Source of the DNA: Massilia brevitalea
Lineage (GTDB): Bacteria; Pseudomonadota; Gammaproteobacteria; Burkholderiales; Burkholderiaceae_D
NCBI RefSeq assembly: GCF_030711405.1
Contig: NZ_JAULSI010000002.1
Coordinates: 1-64,000, forward strand
Reading direction: 5' to 3'
DNA length: 64,000 nucleotides
Positions 1 to 7,990 of the stretch are shown one piece after another (position 1 is the first letter of the stretch; the number at the start of each line of letters is the position of its first letter). Made by a program: the position numbers and the translations under genes. A model generated the notes under the pieces. It had not been told where the DNA came from, made no database searches, and was given only the letters and a program-made list of their open reading frames with translations.

Positions 1-108
1 GCACTCTACAGGAAAGAGTGTTGCACTTGGTTTTAGAGACTGCCCCTGCTAAAGCTCTGCTCGCCAACCATGGAAAACTAACGAATTTCTACTGTTTGGA
101 GACATCGA

Positions 109-600
109 ATGGCTATCGACGTGTACCTACAAATTGATGGTATCAAGGGCGAATCAATGGATTCGAACCATCAAGGCTGGATTGAAATTCATTCCGCTTC
201 GATGGGTGTTACACAACCCAAGAGTGCAACTGCCTCTACCGCCGGTGGTCATACATCCGAGCGGTGCGAACATAAAACGATTGCCCTGTCAAAGCTTGCC
301 GATCTTGCTTCACCCATCCTCATGCAATACTGCTCAATGGGCAAAACCATACCAAAAGCGAAACTTGAATTCATGCGCGCGGATGGCGATGGCAAGCCTG
401 TCAAATATTATGAAGTTGAGCTTGAAAATGTTCTTGTTGCAAACATGGATCAGGTCATTCATGAAGGCAGCATTCTTTATGACTCTATCGGACTTCGCTT
501 CTCAAAAGTGAAATGGAAATACACGCAACAGAAAATTGGTGGGGGAGCTAGTGGCAACACGTTTGGCGGTTGGGACCTTGCCTGCAATCGATGCGCTTGA
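109..600 (+). CDS. hcp: Hcp family type VI secretion system tube/effector protein
   Basis: Encodes 163 residues, the usual Hcp size, and opens with the family signature MAIDVYLQIDGIKGES followed by a GWIEI block. Hcp hexamers stack into the tube that a type VI secretion system fires into neighbouring cells, and they also bind small effectors in their lumen as chaperone and carrier. GGAG lies 8-9 bases before the ATG. It heads a tight three-gene unit with a peptidoglycan peptidase (12 bases downstream) and a small exported protein, so it probably carries that peptidase. No sheath, baseplate or VgrG gene is in view, so this is an orphan Hcp locus relative to the window. The three genes are visibly less GC-rich than the rest, which suggests acquisition. 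Confidence 0.93.
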   Translation: MAIDVYLQIDGIKGESMDSNHQGWIEIHSASMGVTQPKSATASTAGGHTSERCEHKTIALSKLADLASPILMQYCSMGKTIPKAKLEFMRADGDGKPVKYYEVELENVLVANMDQVIHEGSILYDSIGLRFSKVKWKYTQQKIGGGASGNTFGGWDLACNRCA

Positions 601-612
601 GGAGTGCGCATC

Positions 613-1095
613 ATGCCAGACGGAGTACTAATTCAACCAAAAGATGGACGCAGCTTTTTCATGTTGCCACAGGCACCTGAAGAGGCGAATTACTATGTTT
701 ACGGAACGCCTGGCGAGGGTGCGCATCAGTATGCCCATCCGTCCATGTTGACTCTCATATTCTGGGTCGAGAAGGAATGGGCTGCTACCGAAAAACGAAA
801 ATTCGGCGTTGGAAATATTAGCATGGCCGATAAAGTCTCGACAGGAGAGCACCGTTCGCACATCAATGGCCTACAGGTAGATGTAAGACCCATGAGGAAA
901 GATGGTCTGCATCTGCCAGTTACATGGCAACAAGCAGTTTATGATGGCGAAGCAACGGCAAAACTGATCGCCATTTTTTTCTCTCATCCACTCGTCAAGC
1001 AGGTGCTTTTCAACGATACCCGGATACCGGGTGTGCGACGTTGGGCCAAGCACGATGATCATTTTCACGTTGGGCTGAAGCTGGGGACAAAATGA
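613..1095 (+). CDS. MepA-like (LAS-type) zinc peptidoglycan endopeptidase, probable T6SS effector
   Basis: Encodes 160 residues from the ATG at 613, which has GGAG 8 bases upstream; an in-frame GTG at 604 is less well placed. Two motifs match penicillin-insensitive murein endopeptidases of the LAS metallopeptidase class: His83-x6-Asp90 within RSHINGLQVD, and His150-x-His152 within HDDHFHV. In E. coli MepA the equivalent residues bind zinc, and the enzyme cuts D-Ala-meso-DAP crosslinks. There is no signal peptide, unlike housekeeping MepA (about 270 residues), which fits an effector delivered to the target periplasm by Hcp. It sits between hcp and a small exported protein with which it overlaps by four bases. 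The fold call is fairly sure; the effector role is inferred from context. Confidence 0.75.
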   Translation: MPDGVLIQPKDGRSFFMLPQAPEEANYYVYGTPGEGAHQYAHPSMLTLIFWVEKEWAATEKRKFGVGNISMADKVSTGEHRSHINGLQVDVRPMRKDGLHLPVTWQQAVYDGEATAKLIAIFFSHPLVKQVLFNDTRIPGVRRWAKHDDHFHVGLKLGTK

Positions 1096-1466
1096 AATAT
1101 CTTGCCGTAGTCGTTGCCATGCTGTTGATGACGCACTCGCATGCAGAAGACAAGGACAAATGGTCAGGGAAGAATAAACCATTGGCGAATGCCACCTACC
1201 TTGTCTACTCGGGTGAGCCCGGTGATCGCGCCCCACCCACCAGTGCAGACCGGAAGCTTGCGATTGCCATCAGGGGACAAGCTGCAAAAGAGATATTCGA
1301 CTCCATCGGACCGGATGCCAAAGGGGTCAGTTGCAGTCTTGAGGACGGTGAACGAATGAGAAGCAAGGGCGAAATCTGGTGCTCCTATATGCCCAGTGAT
1401 GGGTATATGTGCTTCCTGGGATTCAATCTTCGCACAGGCCAGCCGCACTCTGGGGGAACTTGCTAG
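1092..1466 (+). CDS. Small secreted Cys-containing protein, candidate periplasmic immunity protein
   Basis: Encodes 124 residues and starts with an ATGA overlap on the endopeptidase gene, implying translational coupling. Residues 1-18 form a signal peptide (Lys3, hydrophobic core LAVVVAMLLM, cleavage after SHA). The mature part of about 106 residues has four cysteines, all in the C-terminal half, suggesting two disulfides. I do not recognise a family. Position and export to the periplasm, where a peptidoglycan endopeptidase would act, fit an immunity protein that protects siblings from the upstream effector; this is inference from gene order only. Confidence 0.55.
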   Translation: MKYLAVVVAMLLMTHSHAEDKDKWSGKNKPLANATYLVYSGEPGDRAPPTSADRKLAIAIRGQAAKEIFDSIGPDAKGVSCSLEDGERMRSKGEIWCSYMPSDGYMCFLGFNLRTGQPHSGGTC

Positions 1467-1477
1467 TCCTGGCAATT

Positions 1478-1506
1478 GAACAACGCCTCAAAAGGGGGCG
1501 TTGTTC
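1478..1506. terminator. Perfect 10-bp stem-loop between convergent genes
   Basis: GAACAACGCC (1478-1487) and GGCGTTGTTC (1497-1506) pair perfectly around a 9-base loop, just after the hcp cassette and before the end of the convergent gene at 1532. There is no T-run on either strand, so it may be a weak bidirectional terminator or an mRNA 3'-end stabiliser. Confidence 0.5.
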
Positions 1507-1531
1507 CTATCGCTCCAGTTTCAGCAAAACT

Positions 1532-2209
1532 TCAGACGCTAATCAAAGTCCCGCCCTTGGGTTGCCGGCTGGGCGGTACAGCCGGGGCAGGCGGCTCCAC
1601 CTCCTCGCGGTGCGCGTTCCCGATCCGATCCAGATCCTCTAGCCCCATCAGCGGCGCATACATCAAGTCCTGCGGATCGGTCGAGCGTTTCCAGCCCAGG
1701 TGCAGTTCGCCCACCGCACGCTTGGCCAGCTTGACCGTGCGTTCGCCGGTGCGGTCGGTCAGGCGCGGCTCGCCGTTTTCGTATTCGAACAGGCGCGCCA
1801 TCGACACCACCGAGCAGTGCAGATTCGGACTGTGCATCGAGAACTGGTAGCGGAAACCGCCCGACTGGGCATTGATGTCGCGCGCGGTAATGAACAGGCG
1901 GTAGGTTGCCGGTCCCAGCCCCGGCAGGCGAGCGCTGGCGCGCACGGCCTGTTCGAGCAGCGCTTCGGCGGCATACTGCTCCGTGCCCGGCAGCCTGGAC
2001 AGGCGCAGCGGCGGCAACCGCATCGCGGCCCGCACCCGGATGCCCAGCTGCCGCGCCAGCGCACGCGCGACAGTCGCCGACAAGGCTTCCGGCACGTCGT
2101 CGAGCGGCACCACATACACGGCAACGGACTCATCGCCTGACTTGAGCGCAAGCGCGGTCCCGCTGCCCAGCAGCGCAACGGCCGACAACAGCACATGACG
2201 TCTCTGCAT
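1532..2209 (-). CDS. Archaemetzincin-like protein with degenerate metalloprotease motif
   Basis: Encodes 225 residues with an N-terminal export signal (MQRRHVLLSAVALLGSGTALA; an RR pair is present but not a full Tat motif). The body resembles archaemetzincins: a VYVVPLDDVP opening strand, an EQYAAEALL helix about 40 residues on, and a VVSMARLFE strand. The zinc-binding stretch HExxHxxGxxH expected after it is replaced by VGELHLGW (166-173), so the first His and the spacing are lost. If the family call is right the enzyme is probably inactive or altered. It is convergent with the T6SS cassette and has no obvious operon partner. It could instead be an unrelated lineage-specific secreted protein. 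Confidence 0.45.
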   Translation of the reverse strand: MQRRHVLLSAVALLGSGTALALKSGDESVAVYVVPLDDVPEALSATVARALARQLGIRVRAAMRLPPLRLSRLPGTEQYAAEALLEQAVRASARLPGLGPATYRLFITARDINAQSGGFRYQFSMHSPNLHCSVVSMARLFEYENGEPRLTDRTGERTVKLAKRAVGELHLGWKRSTDPQDLMYAPLMGLEDLDRIGNAHREEVEPPAPAVPPSRQPKGGTLISV

Positions 2210-2420
2210 GGACTTCCCCGGTTAAGGATAGCTATTTAATTCTTGGCAAGTTTATCCTGAGCAAATCCTGTCGTCCATGCCCCTTGCATGCGAGGCAAGA
2301 TTGTTCGCCCAGCATTTCTGAAAATCGGTGTCGCCATTTGAAAAGCCCGGCCCCAGCAGCTGGCATAGAATATTTCGATACCCGGCCACGCCCGGCGAAA
2401 CCAACAAGGACCACAGAGAC

Positions 2421-4118
2421 ATGACGCACCCTTCCCGCACCGGCGGCCAGATCCTGGTCGACGCGCTCCACGTCCACGGCGTCGAGATCGCCTTTGGCGT
2501 TCCCGGCGAAAGCTACCTCGACGTGCTCGACGCGCTGCACGATTCCAGCATCCGCTTCGTCATCAACCGCCAGGAAGGGGGCGCCGCGTTCATGGCCGAA
2601 GCCTACGGCAAGCTGACCGGCCAGCCCGGCATCTGTTTTGTTACGCGCGGCCCGGGCGCCACGAATGCCTCGATCGGCGTGCACACCGCCTACCAGGATT
2701 CGACGCCGATGATCCTGTTCATCGGCCAGGTCGGCAACGACTTCGTCGACCGCGAAGCCTTCCAGGAAATCGACTACCGCCGCATGTACGGCGAAATGGC
2801 GAAGTGGGTAGCGCAGATCGACCGCGCCGACCGCATCCCTGAGTACATCGCGCGCGCCTTCCAGGTTGCCACCAGCGGCCGTCCAGGCCCGGTCGTGCTG
2901 GCCCTGCCGGAAGACATGCTGATCGCAAAGGCCGAGGTGGCCGACACGCGCCGCTATGCACCGGTGCAGGCCGCACCCTCCTCGACCCAGATCGACACCC
3001 TGCGCAGCATGCTGCTTGATGCGAAGAAGCCAATCGTCCTGCTCGGCGGCGGCAGCTGGAACGCGCAGGCCTGCGCCGACCTGGCCACCTTTGCGGAAGC
3101 GAACGCGCTGCCGGTCGGCTGCACCTTCCGCTTCCAGGATTTGCTGGACAACGCGCACCCGAACTACGCGGGCGACGTCGGCATCGGCATCAACCCGAAG
3201 CTGGCCGCGCGCGTGAAAGATGCCGATCTGGTAATCGCCATCGGCCCGCGCCTGGGCGAGATGACCACCGGCGGCTACACCCTGCTCGATTCGCCGGTAC
3301 CGAAACAGCGCCTGGTCCACATCCATAACGATCCCGAGGAACTCGGCAGCGTCTACCAGGCCGACCTGATGATCGCCAGCGGCGCGCCGCAAGCCTGCGC
3401 CATGCTCGCGGCCATGGAGCCGGTCGACAGCAGCGCCTGGCGCCACACGGTGGAAGAAGCCAGGGCCGATCTCGCCGCCTGGCAGGCGCAGCCGCCGATC
3501 TTCAAGGATGGCCAGGCCCCGCTCGATTTGTGGCAGGTGGTGCAGGACCTGCAGGCCGCCCTGCCCGCGGACACCATCATCACGAACGGCGCCGGCAACT
3601 ACGCGAGCTGGGCGCACCGCTTCTGGCGCTATGGCGGCATGCGCACCCAACTGGCGCCGACGAATGGCGCGATGGGCTATGCTGTGCCCTCGGGCGTGGC
3701 GGCGAAAATCGTCGATCCGCAGCGCACCGTGGTGACCTTTGCCGGCGACGGCGAGTTCATGATGACGGGCCAGGAACTGGCCACCGCCGTCCAGTACGGC
3801 GCCGGCGTCGTGATCCTGGTCTTCAACAACAGCATGTTCGGCACCATCCGCATGCACCAGGAAAAAACCTATCCGGGCCGCGTGTCAGGCACTACGCTGC
3901 ACAACCCCGATTTTGCAGCGCTGGCGCGCGCCTATGGCGGGCATGGCGAAGTCGTCGAACAGACCGCCGACTTCGCGCCGGCCCTGGCACGCGCACTCGA
4001 GCATGCGAACGGCAAGGGGATGCCGGCGCTGATCGAACTGCGCTACGACGGCAACCTGATTACGCCGAATGCCACGCTGGAGAGCATGCGCAAGGCGGCC
4101 GAGGCGGCGAAACAATAA
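2421..4118 (+). CDS. Thiamine-pyrophosphate-dependent enzyme, acetolactate synthase large-subunit-like
   Basis: Encodes 565 residues, matching the ALS/oxalyl-CoA decarboxylase/benzaldehyde lyase family. The pyrimidine-binding domain carries the catalytic Glu52 in NRQEGGAAFMAE. The C-terminal TPP-binding domain has the GDG...NN metal motif (GDGEFMM from residue 442, NNSMFG about 27 residues later). The ATG at 2421 was chosen because AAGGA lies about 10 bases upstream; the frame opens earlier at 2328 without a better start. No ilvN regulatory subunit follows, so this is probably not the biosynthetic branched-chain enzyme but a catabolic or uncharacterised carboligase/decarboxylase. A DUF4261-like gene follows after 31 bases, perhaps in the same operon. 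Confidence 0.85.
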   Translation: MTHPSRTGGQILVDALHVHGVEIAFGVPGESYLDVLDALHDSSIRFVINRQEGGAAFMAEAYGKLTGQPGICFVTRGPGATNASIGVHTAYQDSTPMILFIGQVGNDFVDREAFQEIDYRRMYGEMAKWVAQIDRADRIPEYIARAFQVATSGRPGPVVLALPEDMLIAKAEVADTRRYAPVQAAPSSTQIDTLRSMLLDAKKPIVLLGGGSWNAQACADLATFAEANALPVGCTFRFQDLLDNAHPNYAGDVGIGINPKLAARVKDADLVIAIGPRLGEMTTGGYTLLDSPVPKQRLVHIHNDPEELGSVYQADLMIASGAPQACAMLAAMEPVDSSAWRHTVEEARADLAAWQAQPPIFKDGQAPLDLWQVVQDLQAALPADTIITNGAGNYASWAHRFWRYGGMRTQLAPTNGAMGYAVPSGVAAKIVDPQRTVVTFAGDGEFMMTGQELATAVQYGAGVVILVFNNSMFGTIRMHQEKTYPGRVSGTTLHNPDFAALARAYGGHGEVVEQTADFAPALARALEHANGKGMPALIELRYDGNLITPNATLESMRKAAEAAKQ

Positions 4119-4149
4119 GGCGCCGCGTCGGCAACAGCAAAGGAAGACG

Positions 4150-4926
4150 ATGACTGAAGCACCCGAACTTGTCTTGTGTATACCCGGTCCCTGGACCAGC
4201 CGCGAAGAACTGCTGGAGAGCATGTCGGCGAGCGACGCCGGCTTCGTCTACGCCGGCCATTTGCTGCTCGAAATGGAAACCGGCTTCACCTGCGAGCTCG
4301 TGTTCGAAGGCGCCGACCCGGCGGTGACGGCGGCGTTCAGGGTGGCCGGGCCGCACTGGGCCGCTTCGGAGGCGATGGCGGACGTGGCCGGCCACGCTTC
4401 AGTCGTCTACCTGGCCGGCAAGGGCGGCACACGCGAAGCGGCCGAATCGATGATGCGCGCCGGTGCTGCCCTGGTCGACGCGGGCGGCCTGGGCGTGAAG
4501 GTGGACAGCACCGGCATTGCCCACGGCCCGGCCTACTGGACCGAGCTGTGCCACGAACTCCACCTGCAGACCGCGCACCGGGCGCTGGTGGTCTACATCA
4601 CGGGGCAGGATGTGTATTCCTGCGGCATGCACAACTTCGGCCTGCCGGAAGCGATCGTCACGCCCGTCGATGGCGACGTGCAGGCCGCCGCCGACCTGCT
4701 GCGCACCTTTACCCACTACCTGTTTGCGCAGGCGCCGGTGTTCGAGGAAGGACATACCTTTTCGGTGAGCGAAGGCGCGCCGGTGTACCGGGTGCGCGCC
4801 GCGCCGGCCCTGGATTATGGGCCGGACTCGCTGTTCAACAATCCCTACGGGGTCTGGGAACTGGAGCCGGAGGTGCTGCAGAAGGCGGAGAAAAAGGCGG
4901 GGTGGTGGAACCGGCTGCGGCATTGA
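4150..4926 (+). CDS. DUF4261-like domain protein
   Basis: Encodes 258 residues with AGGAAG just before the ATG. It is soluble, with no signal or membrane segment. Recognisable landmarks are a GHLLLEMETGF strand near residue 38, a VDSTGIAHG segment in the middle and a conserved-looking HNFGLPEAIV block, which recall DUF4261 proteins of unknown function. It lies 31 bases after the TPP enzyme on the same strand, so co-transcription is likely, but no functional link is known to me. The family call is tentative. Confidence 0.6.
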   Translation: MTEAPELVLCIPGPWTSREELLESMSASDAGFVYAGHLLLEMETGFTCELVFEGADPAVTAAFRVAGPHWAASEAMADVAGHASVVYLAGKGGTREAAESMMRAGAALVDAGGLGVKVDSTGIAHGPAYWTELCHELHLQTAHRALVVYITGQDVYSCGMHNFGLPEAIVTPVDGDVQAAADLLRTFTHYLFAQAPVFEEGHTFSVSEGAPVYRVRAAPALDYGPDSLFNNPYGVWELEPEVLQKAEKKAGWWNRLRH

Positions 4927-5016
4927 GCCGGCTGCCCGGGACGCTTAAAATATTCCCGCAAGGTAACAAATTTACCCTATCATTTGTCGCTACCCAAGCC
5001 CGATCTGGAGCGCCAG

Positions 5017-5784
5017 ATGAACCAGCCTGTAGCAGCAGCACCGCGCATTGCGGTGCTGGTCGATTGCGATAACACCTCGCCCGAGGCGCTGGCGTTTGCG
5101 CTTGGTCTGATTCCAGCATCGGCGCGTATCGTGGTGCGCCAGGCGTATGCCAACGACGTCACGATAAGCCATCAGTGCTGGCGCGAGGCGCTGAACCGGC
5201 ACGCGTTCACCCCGCTTCACCTGTTCGGTACCGGCAAGAATGCAGCAGACATCGCGCTTGCGCTCGACGCGTTCGAGCTGCTGGCGGATGGGCGCGCCGA
5301 CACGTTTTATCTCCTTACCAGCGACGCCGACTTCACTGCCCTGTGCCGCAAGCTGCGTACGCGTGGCGGCAATGTATTTATCGTAGGTGAGAAGAAAACA
5401 TCGGTCATGCTGCAAGAGGCCTGCACGCGTTTTCACGCGTTCACACCGGCCGCGCAGAGCGGAGCGAACAAGCCTGCGCTACCTGCACAGGCGCAGACAA
5501 AAGACCTGCTGGACTCGATTGCGCAGGCGGCCTATGCCGAGCAATCCAAGAGACAGTTAATTCATGCCGTTACCGATCTTGCCGGACAGAACAAGACAGG
5601 TTTGGTCGGATTGGGAGCACTTGGGAAGCACATGACCGAAAAGTATCAGGGATTCGTAGCAAAAAAATGTGGTTTCAAAGGGCTTGGTGCAATGGTCGCA
5701 AGCATCCCGCAGTTAACGGTACAACAGAAAAATGGCGGCGACTGGGTGGGACTGGCTTCGAAAGAAAGCAGAACTGCAAGATAG
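5017..5784 (+). CDS. NYN-domain (PIN-like RNase) protein with C-terminal LOTUS/OST-HTH domain
   Basis: Encodes 255 residues from the ATG at 5017 (GGAG about 6 bases upstream); a TTG at 4984 is a weaker alternative. The N-terminal half is a NYN domain: VLVDCDN near residue 15, GTGKNAADIALALD near 76, and LTSDADF near 101 supply the acidic residues that bind metal in PIN-type nucleases. The C-terminal 90 residues (LLDSIAQAAY to DWVGLAS) look like an OST-HTH/LOTUS domain, thought to bind RNA. Such proteins are presumed RNA-processing or RNA-degrading enzymes. The gene stands alone and its 3' part is less GC-rich than its neighbours. Confidence 0.85.
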   Translation: MNQPVAAAPRIAVLVDCDNTSPEALAFALGLIPASARIVVRQAYANDVTISHQCWREALNRHAFTPLHLFGTGKNAADIALALDAFELLADGRADTFYLLTSDADFTALCRKLRTRGGNVFIVGEKKTSVMLQEACTRFHAFTPAAQSGANKPALPAQAQTKDLLDSIAQAAYAEQSKRQLIHAVTDLAGQNKTGLVGLGALGKHMTEKYQGFVAKKCGFKGLGAMVASIPQLTVQQKNGGDWVGLASKESRTAR

Positions 5785-5846
5785 CGCCCGAGGCTTGGGT
5801 TTTCGAGCGACAGGTTGCGACACGTGTCCCCGCGATACGCACGAAA

Positions 5847-5874
5847 CGCGTGGGCACTGGGTGCCCACCCTACG
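5847..5874 (-). repeat. GTAG-type REP element, single copy
   Basis: Palindromic GTGGGCAC/GTGCCCAC core with CGCG on the left and CCTACG on the right, so the GTAG head is on the minus strand. It abuts the 16-bp inverted-repeat element that starts at 5874. Confidence 0.85.
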
Positions 5875-5974
5875 AGGATGTGAAAAAATCGCCATGGCGG
5901 CGTTGCCTCGTCTCGCCGTACGCTCGTACTGTCTTCGACTCGGCGCCTTGCCCTGACAATTTTTTCACATCCTC
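5874..5974. repeat. 101-bp element with perfect 16-bp terminal inverted repeats
   Basis: GAGGATGTGAAAAAAT at 5874-5889 is the exact reverse complement of 5959-5974. The 69-base interior is partly symmetrical (GGCGTTGCC near the left, GGCGCCTTGCC near the right). There is no coding capacity. The layout is that of a MITE-like or long palindromic intergenic repeat, and it directly abuts a REP copy. Confidence 0.75.
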
Positions 5975-6151
5975 TACGTCATTGCCGCAGGCCGCCTCCG
6001 ACCCCGGCGTAGCGATACCTCGTCCCCCACCACGCACGGCCGGGACTTGCGTATTCGTCATTACTGTGCTCTGGTAGAATACTGCGATCCTTTTCATCGT
6101 GCCGGCGCCTGATGCCGGCATGTGCATGCAGTCCGCTCCCACCACATACCC

Positions 6152-7270
6152 ATGTTTAGTTTCTTCAAGAGAAAAAAAGCCGAAGCAGAAACCCCGGCGC
6201 CGGTCGAGCCTGTCGACAGTGCGCCTGCACCAGCGCCAGCCCTTGCCCCTGCTGTTTCCCCTGCGCCGCTCGTCACTCCCGCACCGGCGCCCGCCCCCTC
6301 GCCTGCGCTGGCCGCCGAACCCGCCCTCGTCATCGAGGAAACCGCCGAACGCCCGACCTCCCCGGCCGAGCAAAAGAAATCCTGGATGGCGCGCCTGAAG
6401 GCCGGCCTGTCCAAGACCTCCAGCAACCTCTCGCTGCTGTTCGTCGGCGCGCGCATCGACGAAGACCTGTACGAGGAGCTCGAATCCGCGCTGCTGATGT
6501 CCGACGCCGGCATGGACGCCACCGAGCACCTGCTGAATAGCCTGCGCCGCAAGGTCAAGGAAGACAAGCTGCTCGATGCCGCCGCCGTGAAAGCCGCGCT
6601 GAAGGAACTGATGATCGAGATGCTGCAGCCGCTGCAAAAGCCGCTGGAACTCGGTCGCCACGCGCCGCTGGTGATGATGATCGCGGGCGTGAACGGCGCC
6701 GGCAAGACCACCACCATCGGCAAGCTCGCCAAGCACATGCAGCGCTTCGAGCACTCGGTGCTGCTGGCCGCGGGCGACACCTTCCGCGCCGCCGCGCGCG
6801 AGCAGTTGATGGTCTGGGGCCAGCGCAACAACGTCACCGTGATTTCGCAGCAGTCGGGCGACCCGGCGGCGATTGCCTTCGATGCGGTGCAGTCGGGCAA
6901 GGCGCGCGGCGTGGACGTGGTGATGGTCGATACCGCCGGCCGCCTGCCGACCCAGCTGCACCTGATGGAAGAGCTGAAGAAGATCAAGCGCGTGATCGGC
7001 AAGGGCGCCGATGGCGCGCCGCACGAGACGCTGCTGGTCATCGACGGCAATACCGGCCAGAACGCACTGGCGCAAGTCAAAGCCTTCGACGATGCCCTGC
7101 AATTGACCGGCCTGGTGATCACCAAGCTCGACGGCACCGCCAAGGGCGGCGTGCTGGCGGCGATAGCGCGTACGCGTCCGGTGCCGGTGTACTTTATCGG
7201 CGTGGGCGAAAAGCTGGACGACCTGCAGCCTTTCAATGCAGAAGAGTTCGTTGAAGCGCTGCTGGGATAA
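6152..7270 (+). CDS. ftsY: Signal recognition particle receptor FtsY
   Basis: Encodes 372 residues. FtsY is the membrane-associated SRP receptor GTPase that docks ribosome-nascent-chain complexes at SecYEG. It has a short basic start (MFSFFKRKK), an Ala/Pro-rich acidic linker to about residue 80, a four-helix N domain, and a GTPase domain with P-loop GVNGAGKTTT (about 179), DTFRAAA, DTAGR (about 260) and TKLDGTAKGG (about 324). The ATG at 6152 is preferred over an upstream ATG at 6122 because MFSFFKR is the usual start. ftsE follows after 9 bases, the conserved ftsYEX arrangement. Confidence 0.97.
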   Translation: MFSFFKRKKAEAETPAPVEPVDSAPAPAPALAPAVSPAPLVTPAPAPAPSPALAAEPALVIEETAERPTSPAEQKKSWMARLKAGLSKTSSNLSLLFVGARIDEDLYEELESALLMSDAGMDATEHLLNSLRRKVKEDKLLDAAAVKAALKELMIEMLQPLQKPLELGRHAPLVMMIAGVNGAGKTTTIGKLAKHMQRFEHSVLLAAGDTFRAAAREQLMVWGQRNNVTVISQQSGDPAAIAFDAVQSGKARGVDVVMVDTAGRLPTQLHLMEELKKIKRVIGKGADGAPHETLLVIDGNTGQNALAQVKAFDDALQLTGLVITKLDGTAKGGVLAAIARTRPVPVYFIGVGEKLDDLQPFNAEEFVEALLG

Positions 7271-7279
7271 TCACACACG

Positions 7280-7990
7280 ATGATCGAATTCCACTCCGTT
7301 TCCAAGAAATACTCCGCCGACGCCACCGCCCTGCGCGACGTGTCGCTGAACATCGGCAAGGGCGAGCTGGTGTACCTGGCCGGCCCGTCCGGCGCCGGCA
7401 AGTCGACCCTGATGAAGATGGTGGCCGCCATCGAGCGCCCCAGCAGCGGGCGCGTGATCGTGTTCGGGCAAGACATCGGCAAGATCCGCAAGGCGGGCAT
7501 TCCCTTCCTGCGCCGTAACCTGGGCCTGATCTTCCAGCACCAGCGCCTGCTGAACGACCGGAATATCCTGGCCAACACCATGCTGCCGCTGCTGGTGACC
7601 GGTGCACCGAAAGCGCAGGCCGAGCAGCGCGCCCGCGCCGCCCTCGACAAGGTGGGCCTGCTGGAACGCGCCAAGGCGCATCCGCTGGAACTGTCCGGCG
7701 GCGAGCAGCAGCGCGTGGCGATTGCGCGCGCCATCGTGAATCGTCCGCAGATCATCCTGGCCGACGAACCGACCGCGAATCTCGACCGCGTGGCGGCCGA
7801 CAAGGTGCTCGACGCCCTGCGCGCGTTTCACTCGGTGGGCGTGACCTGCCTGATCTCGACCCACGACGAGCAGGTGCTCGACGGCGCGGCGCGCGTGATC
7901 CGCCTGGAACATGGCCAGCTGGTGTCAAGCGGCGAGCCGAGCAGCCCCGCCACCGGCGAATTCAATATCGACGCGGGAGGTGCGGCATGA
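7280..7990 (+). CDS. ftsE: Cell division ATP-binding protein FtsE
   Basis: Encodes 236 residues, an ABC ATPase with Walker A GPSGAGKST (about 35), signature LSGGEQQRVAIARA (about 138) and Walker B/D-loop DEPTANLD (about 162). FtsE drives conformational change in FtsX, which activates murein hydrolases at the division septum. The length and MIEFHSVSKKY start are typical. Its stop overlaps the ftsX start by four bases (ATGA). Confidence 0.97.
   Translation: MIEFHSVSKKYSADATALRDVSLNIGKGELVYLAGPSGAGKSTLMKMVAAIERPSSGRVIVFGQDIGKIRKAGIPFLRRNLGLIFQHQRLLNDRNILANTMLPLLVTGAPKAQAEQRARAALDKVGLLERAKAHPLELSGGEQQRVAIARAIVNRPQIILADEPTANLDRVAADKVLDALRAFHSVGVTCLISTHDEQVLDGAARVIRLEHGQLVSSGEPSSPATGEFNIDAGGAA

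Larger units (their letters stand above)
5785..6151. other. Gene-free stretch between the NYN gene and ftsY
   Basis: About 370 bases hold a REP copy (5847-5874), a 101-bp inverted-repeat element (5874-5974) and the ftsY upstream region. TGGTAGAAT at 6071-6079 resembles an extended -10 box, but no well-spaced -35 was found. Confidence 0.6.

Noticed and set aside
2421..4118. Biosynthetic acetolactate synthase IlvB
   Set aside because: No ilvN or ilvC neighbour; the sequence only supports the broader TPP-enzyme family.
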